Assembly (NCBI RefSeq): GCF_000016665.1
Contig: NC_009523.1
Coordinates: 2,666,001-2,730,000, forward strand
Direction of reading: 5' to 3'
DNA length: 64,000 nt
Source: Roseiflexus sp. RS-1
GTDB lineage: Bacteria; Chloroflexota; Chloroflexia; Chloroflexales; Roseiflexaceae
In this document: positions 44,240-53,774 of the stretch, one piece after another
Numbering within the stretch: position 1 is the stretch's first letter
Layout: each line of letters begins with the position of its first letter
Notes under the pieces: model-generated
The model's input: the letters and a program-made list of their open reading frames with translations, nothing else
Told to the model about the DNA's origin: nothing
Databases searched by the model: none
Translations under genes and position numbers: made by a program

Positions 44240-45481
44240 ATGTCAGAGTTTTTTATGAACGGTCATACAGAAAAACCGGAAATGTGCGTGCACGACCCTC
44301 CCGATGTCGCGCCCACTCCAGCCGAGCGCCTGGCAGAGTTGCGGTTTTGTCAGGACACCGGACGGTTGAGCAACTGGCAGCGTCCGGTGGCGGAGACATT
44401 GCTGCGCGCCGGTCTTGGCGAGGGATACACCGCTGCGGAATGGGCGGAAGTTGCCTGGTACGGTCCGCTCGACGCATGGGTTCGCGCTGGCTCGCGCGTC
44501 TCGGACATGTTCATCGACGGACCTGATCGAACGATTGTGGTCGTCGAAGAGGGCAATCGAAGCGATACCGGGATTCGCGTCTGCAATGAATGGCTGCGCT
44601 GGACGCAGCGCCAGTTGCTGCTGCGGGCCGGATTCGTCACTCCTGATGACCCGGACGACTGGCGCAACGCCGATGGGCAGATCGTCCACGCGCTCTACGG
44701 CACCGCCGACCGGCGATTGCGTTTTGCCGTCACCCGTCCGCCGTACACCCCGGACGGCGCGACGATTGCGGTACGCGTGCTTCCTGCTCGCTGGAAAACG
44801 ATCGATGATCTGGTTCAGCACGAAGGAGGCGTGCTTTCACGTGAAGCCGCCGACCTGTTGATTGAAGCCATCCGGCGCGGCGTCACCCTTCTGATTGCCG
44901 GAAGCGCAGGCAGCGGCAAGACGACCCTTACTGCCGCCTTGCTCCAGGCAATCGCTGCTGAGAAGCGCGTCATCATCATCGAAGACGCGCGCGAACTGCC
45001 GCTGCCGCCGGACGGGATGGCGGTAGAAGTGCTGCGCAGTCGCAGCAGTTTTGCACACTGCGTCCGGCTAACGCTCCGGCAGCGTCCCGACCTGATTGTT
45101 CTCGGAGAAGTGCGCGGACCGGAAGCGCTGGCGATGCTCGAAGCCGCTGCCACCGGGCATCCCGGCATCTGCACGATCCACGCCCCCGATACGCTGACCG
45201 CGCTGCGCAACCTGGAGCGATTCGCCACGCTCGATGGGCTGGCGTCACCGGGCGTGGTGCGCGGCATGATGACAAGCGGCGCTGTACCCCTGATCGCGGT
45301 GCATATTGGCATCTATGGCGGGCGTCGTCGTGTCGGGCAGATCGTCGAGGTCATTGTTACGAGCGGCAGTCAGGCAGGTGATTCGCTGCCACACAACCCA
45401 TTGTTCGCATTCAATCACGCCACGAACCGCCTCGAACGGAAATATCCCGTTCAGGGCGCATGGGGCAAAGGTCGGCTGTAA
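44240..45481 (+). CDS. CpaF/TadA-type secretion ATPase (first copy)
   Basis: 413 residues. Walker A is AGSAGSGKTTL (K227), the Asp box region IIIEDARELPL, Walker B-like DLIVLGEVRG (E290), and the His box TGHPGICTIHA are all intact. The family forms hexamers that power Tad pilus assembly or other type II/IV secretion. N-terminal ~200 residues carry the usual CpaF N-domain. A second, longer CpaF-like ATPase is encoded at 46912. Confidence 0.93.
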   Translation: MSEFFMNGHTEKPEMCVHDPPDVAPTPAERLAELRFCQDTGRLSNWQRPVAETLLRAGLGEGYTAAEWAEVAWYGPLDAWVRAGSRVSDMFIDGPDRTIVVVEEGNRSDTGIRVCNEWLRWTQRQLLLRAGFVTPDDPDDWRNADGQIVHALYGTADRRLRFAVTRPPYTPDGATIAVRVLPARWKTIDDLVQHEGGVLSREAADLLIEAIRRGVTLLIAGSAGSGKTTLTAALLQAIAAEKRVIIIEDARELPLPPDGMAVEVLRSRSSFAHCVRLTLRQRPDLIVLGEVRGPEALAMLEAAATGHPGICTIHAPDTLTALRNLERFATLDGLASPGVVRGMMTSGAVPLIAVHIGIYGGRRRVGQIVEVIVTSGSQAGDSLPHNPLFAFNHATNRLERKYPVQGAWGKGRL

Positions 45482-45514
45482 TGAGGATAGAGAACATAAA
45501 CGGGTATTCGTGCT

Positions 45515-45570
45515 TGCCGTGGGACTAAAGTCCTCGGCTAGACGGGACAAAGCCCGCCTGCGCGGGCTAT
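45515..45570. repeat. Short intergenic element with two hairpins
   Basis: Two inverted repeats: GGACT-AA-AGTCC (45522-45533) and AGCCCGC-CTGC-GCGGGCT (45551-45568). The pattern of an ACTAAAGTCC box followed by a GCCCGCCTGCGCGGGC box matches a dispersed intergenic element I associate with Chloroflexota and cyanobacteria (recollection, not checked). It lies in the only long gap (152 bp) inside the Tad-like block and may affect transcription through it. Confidence 0.6.
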
Positions 45571-45633
45571 AGTGGAATAAATGTTCAATAACCATGTAAA
45601 CAACCGGTTCCCCCGGATGATAAGGAGGCGTCC

Positions 45634-46884
45634 ATGGCAATCGAACTCTTACTGGTCACCAACACAACAGGTCTGGTCGAAGCGCTTGGGTGCTACAACG
45701 GCATTCTTCCTTTCCCGGCGCCGAACCTGGCGCGCGTGCGCAGCCTGGTCGCAGGCGATCAACCGCCGCCGGTGGTGTATCTGGAGGATACACGCGGTAC
45801 CATCGCCGACCTGTGGGAAACCATTCACGTGGCGCAGGCGCATGGCGTGCGGGTGCTGGTCGGTCTCCAGAGCATTGGGATGGTTCACGCCAGCGACTTC
45901 ACCGACGCCGGGCTGTCGGTCACAACCATACGCGAGCCTGAAGCGCTGGCGGGCTGGATCGCGCAGCAACTCGGCGTTGGCAGGCGTCTTGCCGCTCGCC
46001 AGGTGACGATTGCCGTCGCCGGGGCGAAGGGCGGCATCGGGAAAAGCCTGGTGGTCGCGTCACTCGCTGAGGGAATGCGCCGACGCGGGTTACGAGTGCT
46101 GGTGGTTGATGGCGATCTCTCGAATTCGGGGCTGGTGCCGGAGTTTCGCATCCCGGCAGGTTTTGGCTCATTTCTGACCCTGCGCCAGGAAGGGCGCGGG
46201 CATACTCAGTTTACGCCGTCCAACGTCGCGCGCCTGATCTGGCGACACGCTCCCAGCGGCATCGATTTCCTGCTTGGCGCCGATGAAGCGGCGCTTGCTG
46301 CCGACTTCACCCTGCCCGACTGGCGCGCGCTGATGCAGGCAGTTGGCAGTCTGGGCGAGGTGCTCGAACAGGATTACGATGTTGTTCTGATCGACACCGG
46401 TCCTGATATGAAAAAGCGCCCCTACGCGCTCGAAGCGGCGCGCAACGGCGGATGGGTCGTGTTGCCGGCGCCGCCGGGACGCAAGGAACGCGCGGGGGTC
46501 GGCATTGCGCTGCAACAGTTCGCTGCCCATCAACCCGATCTGACCGACCGCTGCATGCTGATACTGATGGAACCTGAGCGCGGCGTAACGGTTGGATTGC
46601 GTCAGGTTGCGCCGCTGTTCGCCCGCCACTGGCCCCGGGCGCGCGTCATTGGCACGCTCCCGCGCGATCCGTACCTGGTCAGCCTGGCAAACGAAGAGTC
46701 GGATCGCTACGTTTCGCCACTGGATGTCGGGCGATTTCGCCCCTTCTCGCTCGCAGTCCACAACATTGTCGAAGAGATGTGTCGCATCATCGGGCTGTCA
46801 CTTCCACAACCAAAGCCGTCTGTGAGCCTGTTCCGGCGCTGGTTTCCCGGCAGGCCCGCGCTGGTCGTGAACGGCGCGCGGTGA
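45634..46884 (+). CDS. CpaE/TadZ-like MinD-type ATPase
   Basis: 416 residues, ATG preceded by AAGGAGG. The N-terminal ~120 residues resemble a receiver-like domain as in CpaE; the MinD-type ATPase follows with deviant Walker A AGAKGGIGKS (K137) and switch segments VVDGDLSNSG and VLIDTGPD. CpaE/TadZ localises the Tad pilus at the pole or assembly site. Position between two CpaF-like ATPases supports this role. Confidence 0.87.
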   Translation: MAIELLLVTNTTGLVEALGCYNGILPFPAPNLARVRSLVAGDQPPPVVYLEDTRGTIADLWETIHVAQAHGVRVLVGLQSIGMVHASDFTDAGLSVTTIREPEALAGWIAQQLGVGRRLAARQVTIAVAGAKGGIGKSLVVASLAEGMRRRGLRVLVVDGDLSNSGLVPEFRIPAGFGSFLTLRQEGRGHTQFTPSNVARLIWRHAPSGIDFLLGADEAALAADFTLPDWRALMQAVGSLGEVLEQDYDVVLIDTGPDMKKRPYALEAARNGGWVVLPAPPGRKERAGVGIALQQFAAHQPDLTDRCMLILMEPERGVTVGLRQVAPLFARHWPRARVIGTLPRDPYLVSLANEESDRYVSPLDVGRFRPFSLAVHNIVEEMCRIIGLSLPQPKPSVSLFRRWFPGRPALVVNGAR

Positions 46885-46911
46885 AGGTGCATTATGAAAG
46901 GTGGAAACGCC

Positions 46912-48981
46912 ATGAATCATCCAGGTCCATCCAATTCGGGAGGTCCGCCGCCACTTTCTATTGAAGAAGACGGCGGTCTGGCAACCCTGCTCGGCGGGCC
47001 AACCGATACGCTGGGGCGCGAAGCAGTGTTGCGCGAGGCGGCGATCCTTCAGGCAGCCCGCGACGAACTGCAACACGCATTCAGCACCGACGAACGACGG
47101 CGCCTGCTGAACCCCTTCGCGCCAGCTGGCGAGCGGAATACTGAAGTCATCACTGTGTTGCGCCGGGCAATCGGGCAGCACCGGACGCGCGGCGGTCCGC
47201 TGGCGCGCGTCCCGACCGATGATGAAACATTGCTGGCGATCTTTGCTGCGACCATTGGATGGGGACCGGCGCAACGCTATCTCGACGATCCGCGCGTCAA
47301 CGAAGTCAAGATTATTGGGCGTCGCATTCGCGTGCAGGAGAGCGGCAAACCGTTCCTCACCGTCGCAGAACAGTTTGCCAGCGCCGCCGAAGTGCGGGAT
47401 CGCGCAATGCTCCTTGCATCGCTCATGGGTGTTCACCTCGATGCCCAAAATCCGCAGGAGACATTGCCTGCCGATCATGGAACACGCATTCACGCGACCA
47501 TTCCGCCACGCATCCCCACCGATGACGGCGCACTGATCTGCATCCGTCGCGGGCGGCGCGTCGCCTGGGACGTGCACGACCTGATGCAGCGCGGCGCGTT
47601 CAACCAGCAGATCGCAGATCTGCTCCTGCTGCTGGCGCGGGCGCGCTGCTCCTTCTTGATCGCCGGACGCACCGGCAGCGGCAAGACGGCGCTGCTCGAA
47701 GCGCTCGCCAACTCCTGGCCCGGCGACCCGCACATCCTTACCATCGAAGACCACATGCAGGAGATCCATATCCGCCGCGCCGATCTCTGGACGCGCGAAC
47801 AGGTGAACACGCAGCGCGATCCCGACGCCTTTGGTCGTGTCGCCAGGGAAGCGCTGCGCCAGACGCCCGATCTTCTCTGTCCGGGCGAAATCCGGGGCAA
47901 TGAGGCTGGCGCCGTTCTGGCACTGGTTCTCTCCGACCATCCGGTGATCACCACACTGCACGCGCGGTCGTGCAGTGAAGCAATCGAGCGCTTTGCCAGT
48001 TTTGCCGCCATGCCAGGAGCGTATATGTATGAAGGTCGGCGTGGTGATGCGCTCCGTGATGCCGCCAGTGGTTTCGATGTGGTGATTAAACTCGATAACT
48101 GGGAAGAACTTGGTCTGCGCCTGATCACCGATATTGCGCTCCTCGACGGCGCTGTCGTGGATCAGGGCGTGCTCCGCCCGGCGCTGGTACCGCTGGCGAG
48201 GGTCGATGTGCTGCCCGACGGGAGGATTGACTGGCGCTGCCGGGCGACTGTGAGTGCTGGCGGGTTGCTGGAATGGGACGAAGGCGACCCGACGCCTGAG
48301 TCGCTGCGTGAGAAACTGGTGCGGGCGCGCGCGCTGGCGCAGGTGCGCCAGACCGCCACATCCCTCGATGCGGTTGCCGATGCGATTTCTCGCGCTCAAA
48401 CCCACACACTGGCGGGTGAACCGGAACGCGCGCTCGCCACATTGCGCACTGCCTGGTTGCAACGCCGCGATCCGCGCCTGATCGGCGCAGCGCAGGATGC
48501 GCTGAATCAGGCGCCGGGCATGTTTGCCAGTCTGATCCAACAGGCAGATACGGAAAGCGCCGCCCTGCAACGCCTCATGGCGTCGAACCGCTGGCGCGAT
48601 GCGCGCCTGGCGTTCGATGCGATCATGACCGATCTGGCGCTTGCCGCGCACGCTGCCCCTCCCGGTGGCTGGGAAGCGGTTGAAGCGCTGATCCGCCAGG
48701 GAATTGCAGCGGAACTTGCCGCAGAAGAAGCGCGGATCGAGGCGGAACGCGCCCTCAATCAGGGGCAGGCGCGTCTTGCGGTAGATATGCTCGCCCGATT
48801 CACCCCTTCGGATCTGCCGCTCTCCATTGCGTTACCGCTGATCCGTGTGCGCGAACAGGCAATGGAACAGTTGGTGAAGGCGGGTCAAGGTTCGGCAGCG
48901 GCGCTGGCCACCGTGCGCGCGCAACGGGGTGCGCTCGAGGCTTCCGGTGAGCATCACGTCTCAGCCACCACCTCTGCATGA
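46912..48981 (+). CDS. CpaF/TadA-type secretion ATPase with long C-terminal extension (second copy)
   Basis: 689 residues from ATG 46912 (AAAGGTGG upstream); ATG 46894 is also possible. Walker A AGRTGSGKTAL (K258), ILTIEDHMQEI, DLLCPGEIRGNEA and a His box VITTLHARS are intact. Residues ~430-690 form a helical, Ala/Arg-rich extension absent from usual CpaF (about 450-500 residues). It is followed at 15 bp by TadB-like gene, so it is probably the ATPase that drives the TadB/TadC platform, while the first copy may have a separate job. Confidence 0.88.
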   Translation: MNHPGPSNSGGPPPLSIEEDGGLATLLGGPTDTLGREAVLREAAILQAARDELQHAFSTDERRRLLNPFAPAGERNTEVITVLRRAIGQHRTRGGPLARVPTDDETLLAIFAATIGWGPAQRYLDDPRVNEVKIIGRRIRVQESGKPFLTVAEQFASAAEVRDRAMLLASLMGVHLDAQNPQETLPADHGTRIHATIPPRIPTDDGALICIRRGRRVAWDVHDLMQRGAFNQQIADLLLLLARARCSFLIAGRTGSGKTALLEALANSWPGDPHILTIEDHMQEIHIRRADLWTREQVNTQRDPDAFGRVAREALRQTPDLLCPGEIRGNEAGAVLALVLSDHPVITTLHARSCSEAIERFASFAAMPGAYMYEGRRGDALRDAASGFDVVIKLDNWEELGLRLITDIALLDGAVVDQGVLRPALVPLARVDVLPDGRIDWRCRATVSAGGLLEWDEGDPTPESLREKLVRARALAQVRQTATSLDAVADAISRAQTHTLAGEPERALATLRTAWLQRRDPRLIGAAQDALNQAPGMFASLIQQADTESAALQRLMASNRWRDARLAFDAIMTDLALAAHAAPPGGWEAVEALIRQGIAAELAAEEARIEAERALNQGQARLAVDMLARFTPSDLPLSIALPLIRVREQAMEQLVKAGQGSAAALATVRAQRGALEASGEHHVSATTSA

Positions 48982-48996
48982 AAGGAACGTTATCCT

Positions 48997-49947
48997 ATGG
49001 ATCCGACGTCGATCATCACGCCGCACACGACCCATCCCGAAACTGCATGGCTGGCGGACCTGACGCCGCTGGCAGCGACGATCGCCGCAATCCTGATCGT
49101 GACATTCCTGATGCAGAGCCGCCTGGGATCGGCGCTCGATGCCTGGCTTGCGCGACGATTCGCTCCTTCCGGCGCAGATATTGTCGATCCGGCGCTGCGC
49201 TGGCGCCCGCCGGTTATTGCCGCGTCGCGTCTGCTTGCCGTTTGTGTGATTGCAGCACTGGTCATCCTGGTGATCCTGAGCCGGGTGGGACCGTTGCTCG
49301 TCGCCGTTGTGCTGGCAGGACCGGCGACTGCACTGCTCGTCTGGGCATTGCTCTGGTTTGAAGAACAACGCTATATCGCCCGGATCGATGCGGCGCTGCC
49401 AGCATTCGTCGGACGGCTGGAAGCGCAGGTGCGCGCCGGTAGCGGTCTGCAACCTGCGATCGAAAAAGTCATTGCCGACATGCCCGCGTCGCCGCTCAAA
49501 GCCGAGTGGTCATGGTTTCTGGAGCGATTGGGGCAACCGATCGCCAACGGATTCCTCGCCACAGCAGCGACCGTGTGCGCTGCGTTGCGCGCTCAGACGC
49601 CATCGCGTCGCCATGCCACGTTTCTCAGCCATCTGGAAATTGCCATTGAGCAACCGCATGCCGCGCTGGTGCAGCGGATTCGCGCTGCATACGAAGCGAT
49701 GCAGGCGTCTGACCGCCGCGCCAGTATGCTGGCGACGGAACTCTCCCAAATGCGTAACACCGGCATCGCCCTGTTCCTGATCAATGTCGGCATCACCCTC
49801 TACCTGTTCGTCGTCCAGAACGAACGGTTTCTGACAGCATACCGCAGCGAACCGGGCTTGATCGTGGGCGCAGTGCTGGCGCTGGTCGTCAGTCTGCCGC
49901 TGGTCGGCGGTTATCTGCTCGGACGCGCCGAAGACGTGACGTACTGA
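48997..49947 (+). CDS. TadB-like inner-membrane platform protein
   Basis: 316 residues. Transmembrane segments at about 24-40, 70-110 and two at the C-terminus (ALFLINVGITLYLFVV and GAVLALVVSLPLVGGYLL). The cytoplasmic middle has the T2SF pattern: LEAQVRAGSGLQPAIEKVI. TadB and TadC form the platform turned by CpaF. The next gene is a TadC-like protein, which supports the assignment. Confidence 0.8.
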   Translation: MDPTSIITPHTTHPETAWLADLTPLAATIAAILIVTFLMQSRLGSALDAWLARRFAPSGADIVDPALRWRPPVIAASRLLAVCVIAALVILVILSRVGPLLVAVVLAGPATALLVWALLWFEEQRYIARIDAALPAFVGRLEAQVRAGSGLQPAIEKVIADMPASPLKAEWSWFLERLGQPIANGFLATAATVCAALRAQTPSRRHATFLSHLEIAIEQPHAALVQRIRAAYEAMQASDRRASMLATELSQMRNTGIALFLINVGITLYLFVVQNERFLTAYRSEPGLIVGAVLALVVSLPLVGGYLLGRAEDVTY

Positions 49948-49969
49948 AGCAAACAGAACGAGGTAACCA

Positions 49970-50761
49970 ATGAGCGACATCTTCGTCCTACCGGGGGTCT
50001 GGACAGCGTTTATCGGCATTGCGGGGGTTCTGATCGCTGCTATCGGGATGATGCAGATCGATCATGCCCGTGCACTGGCGAGTGGATTGCGCGCCCTTCC
50101 GTCGCGCTGGGGAATGACCGGTCGGTTCGTGCTGGGGCACCTTGCGGCGCTGCCGCTGGCGGCGGTTCCTGTGCTTCTCATCGCTTCTGCTGGAGTTGAT
50201 GGCATGCCGCGTTTGCTGCTCGCAACCACTGCGCTCGGCATCTACCTCTATGTCGGGATCGTCATTCCGCGCAAGCCGGTGACGAATAGACAACGGGAGC
50301 AGAAACGATTGCGACAGTTGACCCCTTCCTTTGTTGCATATGTGCGTGTGGCGCTTGCCGGGTACGACGCGCCGCCGGTTCTGCTCGAACGCTACCTGAT
50401 GCGACCGGATGACCGTTATGCCCCGATGCAGCGTGTGGTTGCCGATGCCCTGCATCTGGTGCACGATCGTGGCATCTTGCCGTTCGATGCGTTGCGACGC
50501 ATTGCGCGCGACCGTGGGTGCCAGGAGTTGATCGATGTCACCGAGGCGCTGGCGCAGGCTGAAGCGGAGGGGTCCGATCCGCAGGCGGCATTGCTGGCGC
50601 AGGAGACGACGCTCAATCAGGTGCTCCACGATGAGTTTCGCCGCATGATCGAGCGACGCAAACTGTACCTGCTCGCGCTCGCAGCGCTCGCGGTCGTCAG
50701 TGTGCTGGTGCAGATCATTTTTGTGATTGTGATGGGCAGCGGTGTTATGGAACGTTTCTGA
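49970..50761 (+). CDS. TadC-like inner-membrane platform protein
   Basis: 263 residues. Hydrophobic segments at about 8-26, 48-66, 72-88 and a strong C-terminal one (YLLALAALAVVSVLVQIIFVIV). Cytoplasmic helical region between resembles T2SF proteins (FVAYVRVALAGYDAPPVLLE). Shorter than typical TadC, but the position right after TadB supports the call. Confidence 0.75.
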   Translation: MSDIFVLPGVWTAFIGIAGVLIAAIGMMQIDHARALASGLRALPSRWGMTGRFVLGHLAALPLAAVPVLLIASAGVDGMPRLLLATTALGIYLYVGIVIPRKPVTNRQREQKRLRQLTPSFVAYVRVALAGYDAPPVLLERYLMRPDDRYAPMQRVVADALHLVHDRGILPFDALRRIARDRGCQELIDVTEALAQAEAEGSDPQAALLAQETTLNQVLHDEFRRMIERRKLYLLALAALAVVSVLVQIIFVIVMGSGVMERF

Positions 50762-50774
50762 AAAGAGACCAGCA

Positions 50775-51485
50775 ATGAAACCCTTTCGCCGTCCCCGTTT
50801 GCGACATCGTTATGCACCGCCGCAGCGCGCCGCTCGACGCCGGAACGATACCGTCAGTCCGCCGCTGAGTGACCGCCTGGCATCCATCATCCTCGCCTGG
50901 CAACCGCTCGACCGGTTGCTGACAGGAGCGATGCGCTACCCTCGCGCGCTTATGGGTGTTGCCGGTGTGTGTGGCATTGTGATCGCCATCTGGTCTCTCA
51001 CCCGCTTCGGGAATGCGATCCAGGATGCGGAATATCGAGACTCATCATCCGCGACTCAGAGCGCTTATACGCACTTATCTCCAATACACCCGCTCTCGCC
51101 TGTGCCAGATGATATGGTTCGCTTGCTGACGGCGTACAACCAGGCGAGTGCGCTGGCAGCGATGCAGGGCAGGGCGGACGTGCTCAGTCCCTACCTGACG
51201 CCCGACGGACCTGCGTGGCAGGCGGTGATTCGGGAGTATGCACGGCGCGCGGAGACCGGCGAACGCCACCAGGCGACGCTGGTGCGTTGGGGGGTTCTGG
51301 CGAGCGACACCACACCTGAAGGCGCGTGGGTCGATACCCAGGAGCAGTGGGACGTGATCATCACCATCGGCGAACGTATCGTCAGCAGCAGACGCGGCAT
51401 TCTGACGCGCAACCGGTATGTGCTGCGTCGGGACGACGATGGGTGGCGGATTGTTGATATAGCAACAACAATGCTTATCCGGTAA
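50775..51485 (+). CDS. Membrane protein with NTF2-like/IMS-like C-terminal domain
   Basis: 236 residues. Basic N-terminus with PPQRAARRR, one transmembrane segment at about 60-82, then a ~150-residue domain containing YNQASALAAMQGRADVLSP, WQAVIREYARR, a beta region, and RYVLRRDDDGWRIVDI. This resembles ARC6-type IMS or NTF2-like domains. In T4SS, VirB8 has the same plan (one TM and an NTF2-like domain), so a VirB8-like role is possible. It stands just between the Tad-like and the VirB-like genes. Confidence 0.6.
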   Translation: MKPFRRPRLRHRYAPPQRAARRRNDTVSPPLSDRLASIILAWQPLDRLLTGAMRYPRALMGVAGVCGIVIAIWSLTRFGNAIQDAEYRDSSSATQSAYTHLSPIHPLSPVPDDMVRLLTAYNQASALAAMQGRADVLSPYLTPDGPAWQAVIREYARRAETGERHQATLVRWGVLASDTTPEGAWVDTQEQWDVIITIGERIVSSRRGILTRNRYVLRRDDDGWRIVDIATTMLIR

Positions 51486-51584
51486 AAAAGTTCAGGATCG
51501 GGGAACTGATCTGCACCTGCGGGCAGGCGCACGACCCGCGTCGATGACCGTAACCCGGACATCATATGCAGGGGGGCGCTGCCA

Positions 51585-53774
51585 ATGACATCGCAGAACA
51601 ATAGTGCAGATACCACGGCGCAATCTGTTCCTCATAGCCCGACAGCAGGCACACTCCACGCTCAGACGCGCCTTCTTTCCGCCTGTGCATATCCGGCTCC
51701 CTGGCAGGTTGGGCGATACGTCCTGCGCGTGTGGATGGTGCTTCTGGCGCTCGCGCTGTGTCTCCCTCTCCCGGCTTATGCCGATGCCCCCGGTACCCGC
51801 GGCGATCCACCGCTGCCGGAAGGATCGACCACCCAGAGCAGCACCGACGCATCGTTCTGGCAGGGTGTGCATCCGCTGGCGCCGCCAACCGCAGTGCAGC
51901 CACGGAACCGGCACGACATGGTTCCTTCGTCCGAACCTTCGTCCTGGTTTTCACGCTCACTCAATCCGGGCATGTGGGTGCTCGACGCCGGCATGGGCGT
52001 CTTTGCCGGGGTGATTCTCACCTTTGGCGAGACGATCCAGCGTGTGGCAGCCGCTCTGATCAAGGCGGGTGAGAATGTTCAATCGTGGACGATCATTCCA
52101 TCGAGTTGTCGCGACAACGCTGCAACCAACTTCGTCTTCTGCACGCCTTCCTCGCTCACCTACGATCATCCGGGCATGCAGGCGATCTGGAGCGTGATGC
52201 GCGCCGTTGCACAGTTGCTGGTCACGCTCCTTTTTGTGGTGCGGATGAGCCGGTTGCTGGCAGAAGGACAGCCAGGCTTCGTCACCGAAGGGAAGGGGTT
52301 GGTGCTGACGTTCCTGGGTGTTTCACTGTTCGTCAACTCGACCCAGGCGACGCTTCAATTGGTGATCGATCTCTTCAATGCCATCAGCGATGAGTTGCTG
52401 ACCAGAGCCTCCTTCGAAATGCCGACGCCGATCGGGCATGAGTTGAACGCAGGTGCGGCGCTGATCTATGCCCTCTTCTGGGTGGCGATGGCTTGGTTGA
52501 TTATCAAAAACGCCTTTCGGGTTGTTCACATCATGGTGCTGGTCGGACTCGCGCCGCTGGCAGGCGCATTGCTGATGGACCGCTCGACGGCGCCACGGTT
52601 CTATGGGTGGCTTGGTCGTCTCTTCGATCTGCTGATCGAGCAGGTCGCGCTGGCAGCGACGATGATCGTCGCCGTGGGAATGATGACGCCGCTGCGCGGC
52701 GGAGCAGACCAGGTGTTCACCGGTTATGTGCTTGGTCTGCTGACGTTGCTGGTGACGGTGCTCGGCTCTGAACGGTTGACCGGCATGGCGCAGTCGGTCA
52801 CGCAGGGCATGCCCCTGGTGTCGCGGATTCAAGGCTTCATGTGGCGGCACGGCAAGAACGCGGTTGTCACGAGAGCAGCCGGAGCGGCAGACAGAGTTGC
52901 TTCCGCCGGCGGCAACTTCCTGGCGCGACGCGGGGTCGATGGCGGATTCAAGCGAACGGCGCGCGAAGTCTTGAAGCCTGATGGGAACGGGCGCTCAGCC
53001 GCTGCACCCCGCACGCTCGATGGTCGGGTTCCCTTCCGCATGCCCGTCGCCGACAGTCGCACCCGACGTGAGTACGACCGCCTGAGAGTCCAGGCGATTG
53101 CCGGGGATCGACCTGACGAAGCGCGGCGGAAGATGGCGACGATCCACGCGCGCGGTATGCGTGTTCAGGCTGATGAAATCCGGCGCGGCATCGGGTTCAG
53201 AACACCCGGCGATGAGCGTCTGGCGAAAACGCGGAGCGCTGCCGATCTTGAACGAAGAGCCGGGCTTCAAGAAGCATTCGCAGATGGTCACCTTCGACCG
53301 CGCCCCTCGCCGTGGAGCGCCGATCAGCAGCGTCGCCGCCGCGATATTGCTCGCGCCGCGCTGCTCGAAGCGCAGGCTGAGCACCGCATCGAGCGCGAAG
53401 AGACAATGGCGGCGCTGCAACGCGATGAGCGCGACCTCCCCGCCGCTCCGCCCGATCAGCGCGCAGTGATCATGGCGCGCATCCAGGAGCGGCAGGCGCG
53501 GGTGGCTGCGTTGACCCCCGCGAAAGGAATGACCGTCGCCGCCGCGACCCGCGCACACGCGGCCGCACTGATGCGGCAACGACTGGCAGCCGAAGGTCTT
53601 GCCACACCACCCCGCATACGCGAACCCTGGGGCATGGAAAAACTATCGTCGCCGGTGCGTCGTCCCGTCGTCGTGGTAGAACGTCGCATTCCCGCCAGGG
53701 GTCTGCGGTCTCTGTCACGCTCCCCGGTCACACCGTCAGTGCATGCTTCGGCCGAACAGGAGCGCAACTCATGA
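51585..53774 (+). CDS. VirB6/TrbL-like polytopic membrane protein
   Basis: 729 residues. A signal peptide-like segment at about 43-66 precedes a short loop with a Cys pair (SSCRDN, FVFCTP), and about six transmembrane segments follow between 125 and 400 (including ALFWVAMAWLIIKNAF and YVLGLLTLLVTVLG). The last ~320 residues are charged and partly coiled, likely cytoplasmic. This plan fits VirB6/TrbL inner-membrane channel proteins of T4SS. Its stop overlaps the hydrolase start (ATGA), and the PrgI and VirB4 genes are downstream, which supports the call. Confidence 0.72.
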   Translation: MTSQNNSADTTAQSVPHSPTAGTLHAQTRLLSACAYPAPWQVGRYVLRVWMVLLALALCLPLPAYADAPGTRGDPPLPEGSTTQSSTDASFWQGVHPLAPPTAVQPRNRHDMVPSSEPSSWFSRSLNPGMWVLDAGMGVFAGVILTFGETIQRVAAALIKAGENVQSWTIIPSSCRDNAATNFVFCTPSSLTYDHPGMQAIWSVMRAVAQLLVTLLFVVRMSRLLAEGQPGFVTEGKGLVLTFLGVSLFVNSTQATLQLVIDLFNAISDELLTRASFEMPTPIGHELNAGAALIYALFWVAMAWLIIKNAFRVVHIMVLVGLAPLAGALLMDRSTAPRFYGWLGRLFDLLIEQVALAATMIVAVGMMTPLRGGADQVFTGYVLGLLTLLVTVLGSERLTGMAQSVTQGMPLVSRIQGFMWRHGKNAVVTRAAGAADRVASAGGNFLARRGVDGGFKRTAREVLKPDGNGRSAAAPRTLDGRVPFRMPVADSRTRREYDRLRVQAIAGDRPDEARRKMATIHARGMRVQADEIRRGIGFRTPGDERLAKTRSAADLERRAGLQEAFADGHLRPRPSPWSADQQRRRRDIARAALLEAQAEHRIEREETMAALQRDERDLPAAPPDQRAVIMARIQERQARVAALTPAKGMTVAAATRAHAAALMRQRLAAEGLATPPRIREPWGMEKLSSPVRRPVVVVERRIPARGLRSLSRSPVTPSVHASAEQERNS

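Noticed and set aside
46798-48651. 617-codon open frame on the minus strand
   Set aside because: Antisense to the second CpaF ATPase, whose Walker motifs are intact.
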